A stretch of 64,000 bases of DNA from Mucilaginibacter agri (GTDB taxonomy: Bacteria > Bacteroidota > Bacteroidia > Sphingobacteriales > Sphingobacteriaceae): contig NZ_WWEO01000039.1 of assembly GCF_009928685.1 (NCBI RefSeq), positions 62,001 through 126,000 of the forward strand, in the 5' to 3' direction. Position 1 is the stretch's first letter. Each line of letters starts with the position of its first letter. The position numbers and the translations under genes are program-made. This document shows positions 16,651-24,972 of the stretch, in pieces. The notes beneath the pieces are model-generated. The model saw nothing but the letters and a program-made list of their open reading frames with translations, made no database searches and was not told the origin of the DNA.

Positions 16651-18099
16651 ATGGGTGATCGTAACTCGCTATCAGACGTTTATGACTACTTTGCTGACAA
16701 ACTAGTCAGGTTTTATGTCGTGCGTAGTGTTGTTATGCTAACCGTTGTTTTAACACTATATAATGGGTCGAAAGTTTTAGATAATAACGACATTAAAGAG
16801 AAGGTTAACTCAGTGAAGGCAATGTGTGGAAATAAAAGAGTGCCTCCGATTAACGATTTTATTGTAGACAACCTTTTTTCGAAACATGATGGGTATAATG
16901 GTGAAATTGATTCGGCAACTAAAAGAAAAGTGCTTGTTTTACTTGATGTTATTAAAGCAAAATACGACGAAGCTTATCAGATCAAAGTTTCAATTGTGGG
17001 CGATTTGAATATCGACCTTCGTTATTGGATTTTTATAGTCCCTTTCGTTTTTCTGATCTCTAGTATCTACGCTTACATACTCGCTGTTAAAATTCGAATT
17101 ATTGAACAGGTTAGCAATGCAAATGCGAAAACCGGAATTGAAAATTTATTTGATAAAGATGTAATAAGCGAGTTTCAAAGCCAGCCTTATAAGTTCTTAA
17201 AGTTTTTTTTTGTATTGGCAGAACTTATTTTAATAGGGTTGTTTATAGTAAGCTGCTGGTCTTTTTTGGCAAATTTTGAATCAGATATTAATGTTTTAAT
17301 AGGACTGTGCTACCTGACAATTTTTTACTACGGGCTTGCAAACGCCGTGTTGATCAAAGAGAAACTACAACATGTAATGGATGTTCGCAATAATCGAAGT
17401 CTACTCAGAATAATATGGGATGGGGTAGCAAAAAAAACTATAACAATGATCTCGAGAATAAGCATAAAAAGATCATATATCATCTCATTTATTTCGTTAT
17501 TTATCACACTCTTTACAGTCATGTCATTTAGAACTTGTGCTTGGCAACACGAGGATGGAGATCCAAAAGGTTACGAAATGATCATCAAATGGAAATTTGA
17601 AAATTACGGAGACGTGATTAACATCATTTATCAAATGTGCTATGTTTCGACACTCTTATTAGCTTTGATAATAGGTTTAAGTTGGTTTGTTAAAGAAAAG
17701 GTAACTCAGTCATTTTACAAGGTTACTGTTTATTTAATTGTTGCGCTTGTAAATTTAATTTTTATATTTTTATCAGTATACTTTGGAGTATACATATTCT
17801 TATTAGATTCTTATTGGATCGCGTTGGTGACATTTCTGTTAATTGCAATTGTTATTGGGCTATTGAAGTACCGCTCCGGCAATAAGCTTGCAGACGCCTC
17901 GAATATTGGCCGAAAAATACTCTTCGCATGTTTTCCATTTTTTGTTCTTGCAATTTTAAACCTGATTTTCTTTATATCTGAGGCACCTGGGTGGATGGTT
18001 TTCTACTGGGGGGTGATATTTATAGATATAAGTGTTTTTAAGTTGTTAAGCGCTTTTCAGCTGTTTAACCGGACGACTATGTCGAGTGGCTTGGCTTAG
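16651..18099 (+). CDS. Multi-pass membrane protein, unknown function
   Basis: 482 aa with roughly ten hydrophobic segments: one at residues 25-42, a soluble stretch to ~125, two close pairs between 130 and 240, and several more from 275 to the end. No conserved motif or family is recognised. Base composition is more AT-rich and codon choice less regular than in flanking genes, with many ATA, AAA and TTA codons. It lies alone between the tRNA-Glu pair and an oppositely oriented lipoprotein gene. An accessory, recently acquired gene is plausible, but no integrase or att repeat is seen. A long frame with consistent helices supports it as real. Confidence 0.75.
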   Translation: MGDRNSLSDVYDYFADKLVRFYVVRSVVMLTVVLTLYNGSKVLDNNDIKEKVNSVKAMCGNKRVPPINDFIVDNLFSKHDGYNGEIDSATKRKVLVLLDVIKAKYDEAYQIKVSIVGDLNIDLRYWIFIVPFVFLISSIYAYILAVKIRIIEQVSNANAKTGIENLFDKDVISEFQSQPYKFLKFFFVLAELILIGLFIVSCWSFLANFESDINVLIGLCYLTIFYYGLANAVLIKEKLQHVMDVRNNRSLLRIIWDGVAKKTITMISRISIKRSYIISFISLFITLFTVMSFRTCAWQHEDGDPKGYEMIIKWKFENYGDVINIIYQMCYVSTLLLALIIGLSWFVKEKVTQSFYKVTVYLIVALVNLIFIFLSVYFGVYIFLLDSYWIALVTFLLIAIVIGLLKYRSGNKLADASNIGRKILFACFPFFVLAILNLIFFISEAPGWMVFYWGVIFIDISVFKLLSAFQLFNRTTMSSGLA

Positions 18100-18241
18100 G
18101 TCACGACGCATTTGACCCCGCTTCGCTTCTGACGCAAGCATGCAGCTGTGGCGATAGCGTGGCGTACTTGTGCCTATAAAAGCTAAATGATTATGAAACT
18201 TACAGACACAAGCACTCAGCCCCAAAAATTCTCTACTGTCC

Positions 18242-19054
18242 TTATTGCTTTTGCATATTTGGCGTTACCCCAACCGGGCCATAGTCATAATTGCCTGGAT
18301 AAGGTAGCTGCGCGTTAAGAAAATCGTAGCTATCGAAGAACATACTTTTGCCATCGGCAGTGAGAACCCCATAATATGGAATAATCCGGTTGTTTTGCGA
18401 GCCAAGTATCCCCGAGAAATTTACACGGCCGCCATCCTGACTCCACTTAACATGGAGCACTTGCGTTGCATCGCCACCATAAACAAGCGTTTTGCCATTA
18501 ACCACGTAAGTGGCAGTACTATCTTCCCCAAAAGACATATTTGCTACTTCAAAATAATAGCCATGTGGCGTAGCCCAATGGCCTGTAACGCTTGGTGCCT
18601 TTGCCGGGAACAATTTTAAAGTGCCTGTAATTGCGTATAATGGAAATGCACCGCCTGTCATGGTACTTTTATCAGCAGATATCGTATAAACCTGCGGGCC
18701 ATTGAACTGCGCTTCAGTAGATGGGAAAGCATATTTTACGGTGATGTCCGTTCCGCCCTGAGCGTTAGTAGCTACGTTTGTTACTTTGCCTTTTACCAAT
18801 GAGTAAGCATTATTTAGTAAAATATACGTGAACGTTGACATGCTGCTATCGCCATTGAAACGGATAGATATTGGCTTGGGATAATAACCGTTACCCGCAT
18901 TGGCCGTACCGGTATATTCGGTGTTGGAGAAGCTAAAAGTGCTTGTGGTAGTATTTGGCGGAGGTGGGCCGTTCTGCGTTTTTTGACAACTGTTACAACA
19001 CAAAAAAGCACAAGTAATAATGCAAATAAATGCCAGAGAAGAAAAGTTTTTCAT
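18242..19054 (-). CDS. Secreted or lipid-anchored beta-rich protein, unknown function
   Basis: 270 aa. The N-terminal hydrophobic stretch (residues 5-20) ends in a cluster of cysteines (LCCNSCQK), so it may be a lipoprotein, though the lipobox is poor. A proline-rich spacer (GPPPPNTTT) follows, then a Ser/Thr/Gly-rich mature part with repeated short strands, typical of Bacteroidota surface lipoproteins. No family is recognised. Its 5' region (19055-19287) holds no other gene; a VOC-gene terminator follows at 19288. Confidence 0.7.
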   Translation of the reverse strand: MKNFSSLAFICIITCAFLCCNSCQKTQNGPPPPNTTTSTFSFSNTEYTGTANAGNGYYPKPISIRFNGDSSMSTFTYILLNNAYSLVKGKVTNVATNAQGGTDITVKYAFPSTEAQFNGPQVYTISADKSTMTGGAFPLYAITGTLKLFPAKAPSVTGHWATPHGYYFEVANMSFGEDSTATYVVNGKTLVYGGDATQVLHVKWSQDGGRVNFSGILGSQNNRIIPYYGVLTADGKSMFFDSYDFLNAQLPYPGNYDYGPVGVTPNMQKQ

Positions 19055-19287
19055 GATGAAATCTGTAAATTTAGATAGGTGATAGGCAACACCGGGAAAT
19101 TAGGAAACCCTGCGAGCTAAAAATAACTTTACAAAGCAAGGGCGAAAAGCTGAATAAAACTTTTGAATTTGTTGCATATCCTTGCGAGTTTGTTCCATCG
19201 TTATCGTTTTTTGGCTGCTCTGATGTAAGCGCGCACGTGTCGCGCGTTCCATTTAAAAGTTCATATTTAGCTCAAAAGAGGATCCAC

Positions 19288-19324
19288 GAAAAAGGCCACT
19301 CTATTTTGTAGAGCGGCCTTTTAT
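19288..19324 (-). terminator. Terminator of the VOC gene
   Basis: Arms 19290-19302 and 19308-19320 pair with one mismatch, and the minus-strand side ends in a T-run (CCTTTTTCG). It lies 30 bp after the VOC stop codon. Confidence 0.75.
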
Positions 19325-19353
19325 CAATTTAGTATTTGTTAAGAGAGTTTAAT

Positions 19354-19782
19354 TTATCCCCTGGAATCAAACTCCACAATCCATTCTATGCCGTATTTGT
19401 CTCTAAACATTCCAGCGTAGGTGCCCCAGGGTGTGTCGCCAATGGGGCCTTCAACGCTGCCACCGGCAGATAGTCCGTTAAATATTTTATCGGCCTCTTC
19501 ATGGCTGTCAGCGTTAACGAATATTTTAGATCTGTTTTCGCTTTCGCTTACCTTGCCCATAAATTCGGGAACATCATTGGCTACCAATACATTGTTTTTA
19601 CCAAGCGGTAAAGCAATGTACATGATCTTGTTTTCTTCACTTTCAGCTACCTGAAATTCGGCGCTTGCCAGGTCTTTAAAGCGAACGATCTTTGTGAATT
19701 CTCCGCCAAATACAGATTTGTAAAAGGTAAATGCTTCCTCGGCATTTCCGTTAAAGTTAATCCAGGGATTAATTGCTCTCAT
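19354..19782 (-). CDS. VOC-fold protein, PhnB/3-demethylubiquinone-methyltransferase-like
   Basis: 142 aa. Opening INPWINFNGNAEEAFTFYKS and YKSVFGGEF are hallmarks of PhnB-like vicinal-oxygen-chelate proteins; the closing GTYAGMFRDKYGIEWIVEF completes the second beta-alpha-beta-beta-beta module. No metal-binding triad is evident, as in many PhnB-like members of unknown substrate. It is a single-gene transcript with its own promoter and a palindrome at 19810-19830, and its own terminator. Confidence 0.88.
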   Translation of the reverse strand: MRAINPWINFNGNAEEAFTFYKSVFGGEFTKIVRFKDLASAEFQVAESEENKIMYIALPLGKNNVLVANDVPEFMGKVSESENRSKIFVNADSHEEADKIFNGLSAGGSVEGPIGDTPWGTYAGMFRDKYGIEWIVEFDSRG

Positions 19783-19805
19783 AGTGTTTTTGATTTACTG
19801 TTACC

Positions 19806-19830
19806 CAAAGATATACGAATACCGTATATC
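19806..19830 (-). promoter_or_regulatory. -7 element and overlapping 8-bp palindrome before the VOC gene
   Basis: Minus-strand TATCTTTG (19813-19806) matches TAnnTTTG. GATATACG (19810-19817), five bases and CGTATATC (19823-19830) form a perfect inverted repeat overlapping the -7 element, positioned like a repressor operator. The cognate regulator is not identifiable. Confidence 0.55.
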
Positions 19831-19927
19831 GGTAAATGTGCAAACACGACAAGTTGAGGGGGCGTTTGCGACTTGGCGCTTGATCAAAAAACTCCATGCT
19901 GCTTTGCCACAGCATTATCCACTGTGA

Positions 19928-21268
19928 TTATGCTACTGCCGAATCGAAAACAACATTTCCGTTATGAATGAGCGTTTTTACCGGCGAAACCCTTGATACG
20001 GCTTCGGCAGAACAACTGGCATCGATAAGTACTACGTTAGCTTGGTCGCCGGGCTTTGGCCATTGCTGTGTTCCCTTATCGTCCAACGGCACTATATTGC
20101 CCGTAGCGAGCTTTAGGATCCTCGATAGATCGAACTCCGTACGGTAGCCGTAAAGCTGTGCGGCCATATTGGCTTTTTGCAAGATGCTGCCACTACCAAA
20201 AGTGCTCCAGTGGTCAACAATACAATCGTTGCCGGCTAACACTTCAACGCCATGTTTACACAACGCGGGGATAGGCATAGGCGTGCCCGAAAACGGTATG
20301 GTTGAAGCGATTCCCATTTTTGCTTCCCCAAGTTTGGCGGCTATTTCTTCTGTTTTTACTTTATCAAGGTAACGGAGTGCAAAGGCATGGCTTACGTATG
20401 TTTTACCTTTTAAAGTCGGGTTCTCCATCACTTTGGCAATTAAATATTCGATGGTTTTGACGCCCGATGCATCTGCTTCGTGAAGGTGAATATCAATCCC
20501 TTTGCCATTGTCTAAAGCAAGTTGAACAACGAAGTCCATCTGTTTTTCAATACTGCCGTCTATGCTGGTTGGGTCGAGGCCGCCAATAAAATCTACGCCC
20601 ATACCCGCCGCTTCTTTCATAAGCGCAGCCGAATCAGTATAATAAACGCCATGCTGAGGGAAAGCCACCAGTTCGGCTTTGAATGATGCTTGTTTATTTT
20701 TAAGGGCTTGTTCCAGATGCTTTAAAGAATTAAGGCCAGAAGTAGGTTCGATATTCACATGCGACCGTGCATAACTGGTGCCGTATGATTGCAGCAAGCC
20801 TATCAGTTTTTCGCTGCGCGGAATAGATGTTTTTAATAATTCCGGAATCACCTGCTGTTCGTAGGCAATCATATCCTTCACAGTCTTGTTCTTTTTCAAA
20901 TGCGCCTGCCATGGTAAGCCGTAAAATGTTTTATCCAGGTGGATATGCATGTCCCTAAAGGCAGGCAGCATCAACAGGCCACGGGCGTCGATACCCTTAC
21001 CCTGTGGATTATTCGGAAGAACGTTTTTGATCTTACCGTCTTCTATTTCTACGTTAAAGAGTTCCGTTTTTGTTTTGATGGCTTCATCCTCATCATAGAT
21101 AAATCCGGTTTCGAGTCGTACATTTTTTAGCACCAATGTCTTGCCCGAAAAATCTCGGGATTCTTTCATATTCATCTCGTTATTCGCTGAGGAAACCATG
21201 CGGGTGCTTGCAAGCAGAATAGAAGAATTTTTGATAAAGTCTTTTCTCGAAATAGTTTGTGCTGCCAT
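19928..21268 (-). CDS. Amidohydrolase, cytosine-deaminase-like metal hydrolase
   Basis: 446 aa. Residues 1-28 resemble a Tat-type leader with SRKDFIKNSSILLAS (RK in place of twin RR). The metal-dependent hydrolase fold shows HIHLDKTF, HLHEAD, YVSHAFAL and GNDCIVDHW, the metal and catalytic set of the CodA/atrazine-hydrolase-like branch. A C-terminal composite beta domain (GDQANVVLIDAS) is present. Substrate cannot be read; cyclic amidines or pterins are typical. Single gene with a -7 element at 21289-21296. Confidence 0.83.
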   Translation of the reverse strand: MAAQTISRKDFIKNSSILLASTRMVSSANNEMNMKESRDFSGKTLVLKNVRLETGFIYDEDEAIKTKTELFNVEIEDGKIKNVLPNNPQGKGIDARGLLMLPAFRDMHIHLDKTFYGLPWQAHLKKNKTVKDMIAYEQQVIPELLKTSIPRSEKLIGLLQSYGTSYARSHVNIEPTSGLNSLKHLEQALKNKQASFKAELVAFPQHGVYYTDSAALMKEAAGMGVDFIGGLDPTSIDGSIEKQMDFVVQLALDNGKGIDIHLHEADASGVKTIEYLIAKVMENPTLKGKTYVSHAFALRYLDKVKTEEIAAKLGEAKMGIASTIPFSGTPMPIPALCKHGVEVLAGNDCIVDHWSTFGSGSILQKANMAAQLYGYRTEFDLSRILKLATGNIVPLDDKGTQQWPKPGDQANVVLIDASCSAEAVSRVSPVKTLIHNGNVVFDSAVA

Positions 21269-21288
21269 AATATCCGGATTGTTATATA

Positions 21289-21296
21289 CAAAAATA
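21289..21296 (-). promoter_or_regulatory. -7 promoter element of the amidohydrolase
   Basis: Minus-strand TATTTTTG matches TAnnTTTG, 20 bp before the ATG at 21268. Confidence 0.45.
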
Positions 21297-21410
21297 ACGC
21301 GTTGACATCTGCGGCGGTAGTAGAATTGCTGCTATAAATTGTATAGTTTATAACTCTATATGGCTTAAAGCTGCTTAATTGATAATTTAACTACTAAAGC
21401 TTAGTTTAAA

Positions 21411-22259
21411 TCATGACTGTTCTCTAAAGCTACGTGGCGTCATGCGGGTATTGCTTTTAAAAAATTTAGAGAAATGAGCCATGTCGTAAAAGCCAAGTTC
21501 GGCAGCAATAATTTTTAAAGGGCTATCCGAGGTCGAGAGCATTCGTTTGGTTTCGAGTATCAGCCGCTGGTGGATCAGTGCCGTTGCCGAAGCGTTTAGA
21601 TGCCGTTTACAAAGTATATTTAAATAGTTAGCCGAAATATTTAGCTGGTTGGCGTAGAAAGCCAGTAGCTTTTCCGTTTTATAAAAAGTATCAATAAGCG
21701 AAAGGTATTTGAATAGGATAGGTTTGGTTTTATAAATCGTTTGGTCACTGAAAAGAGTTTCGGCTTCGCGACTGGCCATTAACGCAATTAGCTTTACCCG
21801 CTCGTTGATAATCTCCCATAAAATGGCAGGTTTCGCGAGTTCGGCTTTAACGAGCCGGAATTCGTACAAAAGTTCCTTAAAAGCGTTCGGGTTTAAATTG
21901 ATTATGGGATGATTCTGATACGATATCTGCGAAAATCGTAAAGAGCCAGCCAACGTTTCAAACATGCTTCTGCCAATCATAATCTGGTGGGCATGGGTAT
22001 TTTCGGGGAGTTCCCATTTGTGGATCTGTTCCGGAAATAAAATGTGAAGCTGGGATCCTGCTACCGGGTAATCAACAAAATCGATGGTATGTATGCCGCC
22101 GCCTTCTTCAAACAACATAAACAGAAAGAAATCGTGCTTGTGAGGTTTTTCAATATGCCTGTTTCCCTTCAGTTCATTATACAGCAAATTGTCTCCCGAA
22201 CTCTGGCTATGCCGAAATTCGCTAATATCCAGCGTAGGAAACTTTATTATGCTATCCAT
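21411..22259 (-). CDS. AraC-family transcriptional regulator
   Basis: 282 aa. N-terminal cupin-like sensing domain (EKPHKHDFFLFMLFEEGGG, IDFVDYPVAGSQLHILFP) and C-terminal double helix-turn-helix (KLLAFYANQLNISANYLN and IAAELGFYDMAHFSKFFK) followed by TPRSFREQ, the standard XylS/AraC ending. It lies downstream of the amidohydrolase promoter region in divergent context to nothing obvious; target genes are unknown. Confidence 0.9.
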   Translation of the reverse strand: MDSIIKFPTLDISEFRHSQSSGDNLLYNELKGNRHIEKPHKHDFFLFMLFEEGGGIHTIDFVDYPVAGSQLHILFPEQIHKWELPENTHAHQIMIGRSMFETLAGSLRFSQISYQNHPIINLNPNAFKELLYEFRLVKAELAKPAILWEIINERVKLIALMASREAETLFSDQTIYKTKPILFKYLSLIDTFYKTEKLLAFYANQLNISANYLNILCKRHLNASATALIHQRLILETKRMLSTSDSPLKIIAAELGFYDMAHFSKFFKSNTRMTPRSFREQS

Positions 22260-22337
22260 TACGAGAAAGTACGTTTTTTTGCAAAGATTTGCAAAATAGG
22301 ATTGTGCGCGGATATCTTAAATCAGATCTTTCTTTTA

Positions 22338-22982
22338 CTACTGCGCCAACATTTTCTTGCTCACTCTCGGCTTGATGTGCGCAAAGTCTTCTTTACAGGT
22401 AAAATACTCCAATCCTAAAATGAGTAAGGTCGAACTGGCGAAGTTTACTTTCTGCATAATGGGCAGTAAATTCCAATCGCTTATCCCCCACAGATAAATA
22501 CCATAGTAAAATGGCAAAAGGGTAATTATGCAAAGTGTTTTAAATAGATGAAGTTTTGTTTTTAGGATAAAAACGGTGATAATAACCAGGCAGGTCCAAA
22601 ACAGGGAGGTTGATATAATCAGCATTAAATCGTGCCAGTGGGTTACGGTTAAAAACGTGAAAGGGACATTAGCTATGCCTGCATATTTTAGAATATTGGC
22701 GGCATTCTTGTCCGGTAGCTTTTTCGCCATGTTGACGAAAAATAAAGCATAGCTGCACGGCAGCACGATCATGGCTGCCCAGGCCCAAATTTGAGACGAA
22801 TTAGGCGCTCCATTTAAAGCTCTGGTGCCAAACAGATTGCTCATGAAGTTCTTAGACCAGTTGAACCCAACAGAATATTCATCGAACATTGTTCCGCCAG
22901 GGTAAACGGAAATGGCCACCGCCATTAGAAGTAAAGAAATTACTATTCCGACTAAAACCGAATACTTCTTAATCAATTGCAT
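22338..22982 (-). CDS. DUF998-like integral membrane protein
   Basis: 214 aa with six predicted helices. The loop after helix one reads YPGGTMFDEYSVGFNWSKNF, typical of DUF998 proteins, then AWAAMIVLPCSYALFFVNMA and further helices, with a basic C-terminal tail. The function of the family is unknown. Full length; a stand-alone gene between the AraC gene and the SRPBCC operon. Confidence 0.7.
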   Translation of the reverse strand: MQLIKKYSVLVGIVISLLLMAVAISVYPGGTMFDEYSVGFNWSKNFMSNLFGTRALNGAPNSSQIWAWAAMIVLPCSYALFFVNMAKKLPDKNAANILKYAGIANVPFTFLTVTHWHDLMLIISTSLFWTCLVIITVFILKTKLHLFKTLCIITLLPFYYGIYLWGISDWNLLPIMQKVNFASSTLLILGLEYFTCKEDFAHIKPRVSKKMLAQ

Positions 22983-23075
22983 AGTGCGTAGGTTGATAGC
23001 ATTGAGATTGATGCCTGAGGATATTGTTACAAATAGGAGGTGCTGTGCATATATTTTTTATATTATAATAAACGG

Positions 23076-23103
23076 AAGCCGCTTTACCCATGTAAAGCGG
23101 CTT
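23076..23103. terminator. 12-bp perfect hairpin after the SRPBCC operon
   Basis: AAGCCGCTTTAC (23076-23087) and GTAAAGCGGCTT (23092-23103) flank a 4-nt loop. It lies 52 bp past the last gene of the minus-strand operon. T-rich sequence follows on both strands, though without a clean U-run on the minus strand. Confidence 0.6.
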
Positions 23104-23154
23104 TTAAGTTTTTATACAGAAAATCTAATCAGTAACTATTTTTAGTTTACCTAA

Positions 23155-23568
23155 TCAGCTTGCTTCCGTGTATTCTTTAAAGTTGTTAAGAATAGCTTGC
23201 CATCCGCCTTTTTGCATTTCGAGCGGGTTTTGGTCCTCTGCGTCAAAGGTCACATCGATATTCGTTTTATCGCCATCTTTTTCAAAAACTACATCTACCT
23301 GCCTGCCGTCGGGCATCGCGTAAGTGAAACTTTGGCCAGGGGTAATCGCATCATAAGTGGCTTCGAAATCAAAGCCGAAGCTTCCATCTTTGGCTTCCAT
23401 TCGGGCGGTGTATTTGCCCCCTACCTGCATGTCATTTGAGGCCGATGGGCACTGCCAGGATGGATCTGCAAAATTCCATTTGGTGATGTGTTCAGGCTGG
23501 GTGTAATAGTCCCAAACCTTCTTTATATCGGCGTTAATAGTGGCATTAACCGTTATCTTGTTGCTCAT
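23155..23568 (-). CDS. SRPBCC (AHSA1-like) protein
   Basis: 137 aa. START-like helix-grip fold with VNATINADIKKVWDYYTQPE at the N-terminus, WNFADPSWQCP, DFEATYDAITPG and the closing KGGWQAILNNFKEYTEAS, as in AHSA1/activator-of-Hsp90-like small proteins. It starts 2 bp after the preceding SRPBCC gene and ends the DoxX-ArsR-SRPBCC-SRPBCC operon. These proteins bind hydrophobic ligands; the ligand is unknown. Confidence 0.88.
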   Translation of the reverse strand: MSNKITVNATINADIKKVWDYYTQPEHITKWNFADPSWQCPSASNDMQVGGKYTARMEAKDGSFGFDFEATYDAITPGQSFTYAMPDGRQVDVVFEKDGDKTNIDVTFDAEDQNPLEMQKGGWQAILNNFKEYTEAS

Positions 23569-23570
23569 TT

Positions 23571-24074
23571 TTATTTGTTTATGGTTAATAGTAATTGATC
23601 TAGTTTTTCCATGGTGGCGATCATGCCCTGCTCCATGCCCATTTGAATAACCTGTTCCAGATCCGAAAGCGACTTATAGGTAACAATGGTTTCTACTAAG
23701 GCATTTTCATCTTTATCTGTAAAATTTACGAGCCACTCAGCACGGGGCAAATCTGTATTTATTTCGCCCGCTTCGTTACTGAAAGCATCTGAAGAAGTAT
23801 AGAAGTCAATAGGGCTAATCTTGAAGTATTCGGTATAACCCCAATATTCGGTGCCATTGGGCTCTACCATTGCATAATGCCAGTGTCCTCCTTCACGGAA
23901 GTCCATTGATTTTGTTTTGGTGGTTAAAGGGGCAGGGGCAAACCAACGGTCCAGTAGTTCGCTTTTAGTATAGCAATCCCAAACCAATGCCCTGCTGGCT
24001 AAAAATTCACGTCTGATGGTAAGCGTATTGTTTTCTTTGTCCGTGATGAAGTCAAACTGCAAATTAGGTTTCAT
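23571..24074 (-). CDS. SRPBCC (AHSA1-like) protein
   Basis: 167 aa. Family marks: TIRREFLASRALVWDCYTKSE, LDRWFAPAPLTTKTKSMDFREGG spread over residues 46-70, HWHYAMVEPNG and EQVIQMGMEQGMIATMEKLD near the end. It overlaps the ArsR stop by one base (TAATG), so translation is likely coupled. Pairs of an ArsR regulator with SRPBCC proteins are common in Bacteroidota, with the regulator controlling its own operon. Confidence 0.9.
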   Translation of the reverse strand: MKPNLQFDFITDKENNTLTIRREFLASRALVWDCYTKSELLDRWFAPAPLTTKTKSMDFREGGHWHYAMVEPNGTEYWGYTEYFKISPIDFYTSSDAFSNEAGEINTDLPRAEWLVNFTDKDENALVETIVTYKSLSDLEQVIQMGMEQGMIATMEKLDQLLLTINK

Positions 24075-24391
24075 TATTTCTCCTTTTGTATGGTTAATAA
24101 AAGTTGATCAAGTTGTTGAAAGCGGTTTTCCCAGATCTTTCTGAATTGCTCCAGCCATTTATCTATTTCTTTCATTTTATCTATTTCAATCTGATAATAC
24201 GTTTCTCTACCCTGAAAGTCCTGTTTCACCAGCTCACATTCAGTTAAGATTCGCATGTGCTTTGAAATTGCTTGCCGGGTCATATCGAAATGGTCCGCAA
24301 TGGCGCTGGGTGTCATTGCCTGTAAAGCAATGAGCGCCAAAATCGCCCTCCGTGTTGGATCGGCAATAGCCTGAAAGATATCTCGTCTCAT
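24074..24391 (-). CDS. ArsR-family winged-helix regulator
   Basis: 105 aa. Winged helix-turn-helix with QAIADPTRRAILALIALQ, SAIADHFDMTRQAISKHMR as recognition helices and CELVKQDFQGRETYYQIE as the wing. No cysteine metal site (ELCVC type) is present, so it belongs to the non-metal ArsR branch usually encoded with SRPBCC proteins. It lies 41 bp after the DoxX gene and is coupled by one-base overlap to the next gene. Confidence 0.92.
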   Translation of the reverse strand: MRRDIFQAIADPTRRAILALIALQAMTPSAIADHFDMTRQAISKHMRILTECELVKQDFQGRETYYQIEIDKMKEIDKWLEQFRKIWENRFQQLDQLLLTIQKEK

Positions 24392-24432
24392 CTGGGTTCT
24401 GTTTTGATAGTCGGCACTTCTGCGACCGATAA

Positions 24433-24813
24433 TTACTTTTGTATCATCGGCAGATACTTTTCCTTATTGTCAATAATTACCCAAACAATTATGGCAATTA
24501 ATACAAATACAATAGGCAAACCAGATGGAGCCATGCTGATATTCGCAAGCAAAATTCCGGTTAAAATAGGTACAATTATAATTGCACCAAGGGCCCGGGT
24601 TCTGTTAAAAATTAATAGCAATCCTCCAACAATTTCCATAGCGCCTACAAGGGGCATAAGCCAGCCTATTGTGGCAAACGCTGCCATCGCCTTTACCATT
24701 TTTTCGGGCATGTCTTTAGGTACCGGCATGTAGTTAAAAAATTTATTCAGACCAGCGTTTATAAACATCAGGCCAAAAAGTAGGCATAGAACAAAAAGAA
24801 TTTTACGTTTCAT
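24433..24813 (-). CDS. DoxX-like four-helix membrane protein
   Basis: 126 aa with four helices: ILFVLCLLFGLMFINAGLNK, a segment around MVKAMAAFATIGWLMPLVG, MEIVGGLLLIFNRTRALGAI and a last helix near LPIVFVLIAIIVWVIID. NKFFNYMPVPKDMPE and VGAMEIVGGLLL are typical of DoxX-type proteins. First gene of the operon with ArsR and two SRPBCC proteins. The role is unknown; such proteins are linked to redox or lipid membrane functions. Confidence 0.85.
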   Translation of the reverse strand: MKRKILFVLCLLFGLMFINAGLNKFFNYMPVPKDMPEKMVKAMAAFATIGWLMPLVGAMEIVGGLLLIFNRTRALGAIIIVPILTGILLANISMAPSGLPIVFVLIAIIVWVIIDNKEKYLPMIQK

Positions 24814-24972
24814 ATTTAACAGTTTTAATTTGGTTAAGCTATTTAATTACTAATATAAGCGCAACCATTCGGTTTATCAAAATTTATTTAAAGAAAAATT
24901 TAAATTGAATATTGGTAATGAGGGATATACGGCTTTAAAAAATAGGGGAAACTTCTATACACCCGCGTTATT

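Noticed and set aside
16244..18099. Genomic island inserted at tRNA-Glu
   Set aside because: No integrase and no second copy of the tRNA 3' end was found downstream; only the neighbouring gene's composition is odd.
23155..24391. Toxin-antitoxin or arsenic resistance operon from the ArsR label
   Set aside because: The ArsR lacks metal-binding cysteines, and partners are SRPBCC proteins, so neither role is supported.
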